Source of the DNA: CAZPNX01 sp964588285 | GTDB lineage: Bacteria > Edwardsbacteria > AC1 > EtOH8 | Reading direction: 5' to 3' | Assembly (NCBI GenBank): GCA_964588285.1 | Contig: CAZPNX010000003.1 | Span: forward strand, 111,994-175,993 | DNA length: 64,000 nt | In this document: piece after piece, positions 62,752 through 64,000 of the stretch | How the letters are laid out: every line of letters begins with the position of its first letter | Position numbering within the stretch: the stretch's first letter is position 1 | Program-made: the position numbers and the translations under genes | The notes under the pieces: model-generated | What the model was told of the DNA's origin: nothing | Seen by the model: the letters and a program-made list of their open reading frames with translations, nothing else | Database searches by the model: none

Positions 62752-64000
62752 AACATTGTCCGAAATTGCTCTTAACCACGGCACTCCGTTGCAGGTTGCT
62801 TCCAGGCAAAAATTGGCTGATAATTTGGATTTGGCCAAAAAGAAACTCCGGCCATTCGGCTGGCCGGACAACATTTTCTATTCCTATAAGACCAATCCTG
62901 TGCCGGAAGTCCTCAGGGTATTGCACCAGAACGGGGCTGGGGCAGAGGTGATCTCGGAACGGGAGCTGGAACTTGCGCTGGAGCTGGGTGTCAACCCTGG
63001 CCGGATTGTCTTCAACGGTATCTACAAATCTCCGGCGGCGCTAAGAATTGCGGTGGAAAAGAAGATCAAATGCATAAACATTGATGCCCCCCAAGAATTG
63101 GACATTCTGAGCGAGTTGTCGCAATCCGTTAAGGGAAGAATCACTGTCGGTCTGCGGGTTCGTCCCTCGGTGGGATGGCAGGGACAGTTCGGGCATGTTA
63201 TAAGGGACGGCTCCGCTTATGCCATAGTTGAAAGGATTTTGGCCAACAAAAAAATGGATCTTAAAACCATCCATTTTCATCTTGGCACAAGCAATGATAA
63301 AACATACCGCCAAGCCATAGATGAATCTCTAGCCTTCATCAGCACTATAAATAAAAAAAGGGGAGCTGATATCAGTGCTCTGGATATCGGCGGCGGTTTT
63401 CCGGGAAAGGACATGAGGCTGCTGACTCTGTGGGAACAGGCCTGGCTAAGGTTTTTCAACAAGCCATGGCCGGCCCCGGTGGCTGGTTCGGATGATGGAT
63501 TCAAGGTATTAGAGAGAACTGCCGGGTATTTTCATAGGGCCAGAGCGAAATATGGGTTGGAAGATCTGGAGATGTGGATTGAGCCGGGTCGTTTGATAAC
63601 CGGCGACGCCCAGGTCCTGCTGGTGAAGGTAGTAGGCCTAAAAAAGACGGGAGGAAAGAGCTATGCCATTGTGGACGGTGGCCGGCTGGGTGCAGCCGGG
63701 CCGTTGGGGGGAGAGACCAGAAAGGTGTCCGTTTTGGGAAAGAGCAGCGGGTCCGTAAAAATTTATGACATTATTGGTCCCACCTGTATGCCCTGGGACA
63801 GGCTGTTCACCGCTATCCATTTGCCCAATCTGGAGATTGGTGATGTATTATATATTGAAGGGTCAGGTGCCTACTTTGTGCCCATGGAGACAGAGTTCTC
63901 GTTTAAAAAACCGGAGCATTTAATAATTAATGATTATCCCATCCTTTCAGGAAGAAACCAGCTGAGCGTAGGTGACAGGCGGTGTGAATCTAAGACAACG
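62741..64000 (+). CDS. PLP-dependent decarboxylase of the ornithine/DAP/arginine family (3' end outside window)
   Basis: At least 420 aa, open to the window end. Alanine-racemase-type barrel: SYKTNPVPEVLRVLHQNGAGAEVISERELELAL with the PLP Lys in YSYKTNP, HFHLGTS, LDIGGGFPGKD (phosphate loop) and IEPGRLITGDAQVLL. The C-terminal barrel has GPTCMPWDRLF (the catalytic Cys segment) and IEGSGAYFV. The length and motifs are those of DAP or ornithine decarboxylases. A pathway-specific amino-acid decarboxylase for the cluster product is likely. The coding sequence is visibly more AT-rich than that of the chemosensory cluster. It overlaps the methyltransferase gene by 11 nt. Confidence 0.88.
   Translation, partial: MKYKTLSEIALNHGTPLQVASRQKLADNLDLAKKKLRPFGWPDNIFYSYKTNPVPEVLRVLHQNGAGAEVISERELELALELGVNPGRIVFNGIYKSPAALRIAVEKKIKCINIDAPQELDILSELSQSVKGRITVGLRVRPSVGWQGQFGHVIRDGSAYAIVERILANKKMDLKTIHFHLGTSNDKTYRQAIDESLAFISTINKKRGADISALDIGGGFPGKDMRLLTLWEQAWLRFFNKPWPAPVAGSDDGFKVLERTAGYFHRARAKYGLEDLEMWIEPGRLITGDAQVLLVKVVGLKKTGGKSYAIVDGGRLGAAGPLGGETRKVSVLGKSSGSVKIYDIIGPTCMPWDRLFTAIHLPNLEIGDVLYIEGSGAYFVPMETEFSFKKPEHLIINDYPILSGRNQLSVGDRRCESKTT

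Overview
The window looks like a GC-rich (about 60% by eye), diderm, candidate-phylum-type chromosome. Several features suggest an outer membrane: lipoprotein signal peptides, an ExbB/ExbD/ExbD/TonB set, a heptosyltransferase-like GT9 enzyme, and a surface protein ending in a FlgD-like/T9SS-like C-terminal domain. Two sigma-54 activators, DUF4388 (PATAN) proteins, roadblock proteins and a Myxococcus-type MglA GTPase point to FCB-like or deltaproteobacteria-like lineages (Edwardsbacteria, TA06 or Eisenbacteria would fit). The phylum cannot be proven from this window. Several promoters match TTGACA-N17-TATAAT closely.

Layout. 1-2 kb: 3' end of a secreted repeat protein and a strong terminator. 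2-5 kb: uvrA (minus). 5-11.5 kb: PstS-like lipoprotein, TPR lipoprotein, ExbB, two long ExbDs, TonB and a cyclophilin lipoprotein, an envelope energy-transduction block. 11.5-18 kb (minus): a DedA protein, then a two-gene signalling pair of a Ser/Thr kinase-AAA-TPR protein and a GAF/sigma-54 activator. 18-25.5 kb: mixed single genes, namely an amidohydrolase, a small membrane protein, a GNAT, tRNA(CAU), a UbiA prenyltransferase, a MEMO-AMMECR1 fusion, two small unknowns, a frameshifted peptidase and a C_GCAxxG_C_C protein, followed by tRNA-Asp.

26-53.4 kb is the centrepiece: about 24 co-directional genes, many overlapping by 4 nt. They encode a full chemosensory pathway (CheW, CheY, CheA, CheC, CheR, CheD, CheB, two membrane receptors, two extra CheW-like proteins). 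This is interleaved with an MglA GTPase, three roadblock proteins, two DUF4388-TPR proteins, two TPR proteins, and a DnaA-like AAA+ ATPase that has lost the DnaA DNA-binding domain. The block ends with a PEGA-domain Ser/Thr kinase, a TPR/DUF5683-like membrane protein, a lipoprotein and a second GAF/sigma-54 activator. I infer a polarity or surface-motility control system in which Che signalling feeds a GTPase/ATPase switch. The DnaA-like partner is the most novel element.

53.5-64 kb: a tightly packed plus-strand biosynthetic cluster of a GT9, two GT2-type enzymes (one DPM1-like), two SPASM radical SAM proteins, a B12-binding radical SAM protein, a DUF362 protein, two methyltransferases and an ornithine/DAP-decarboxylase-fold PLP enzyme that runs off the window. 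The product is unknown; a modified surface glycan or lipid, or a small natural product, is plausible.

Short interspersed repeats (CTTCGACTCGGCTCAG-type palindromes, AAAATCC-type and AATTCGAAAT-type AT-rich tracts, and purine-rich runs) occur between genes and in two cases in frame inside genes.
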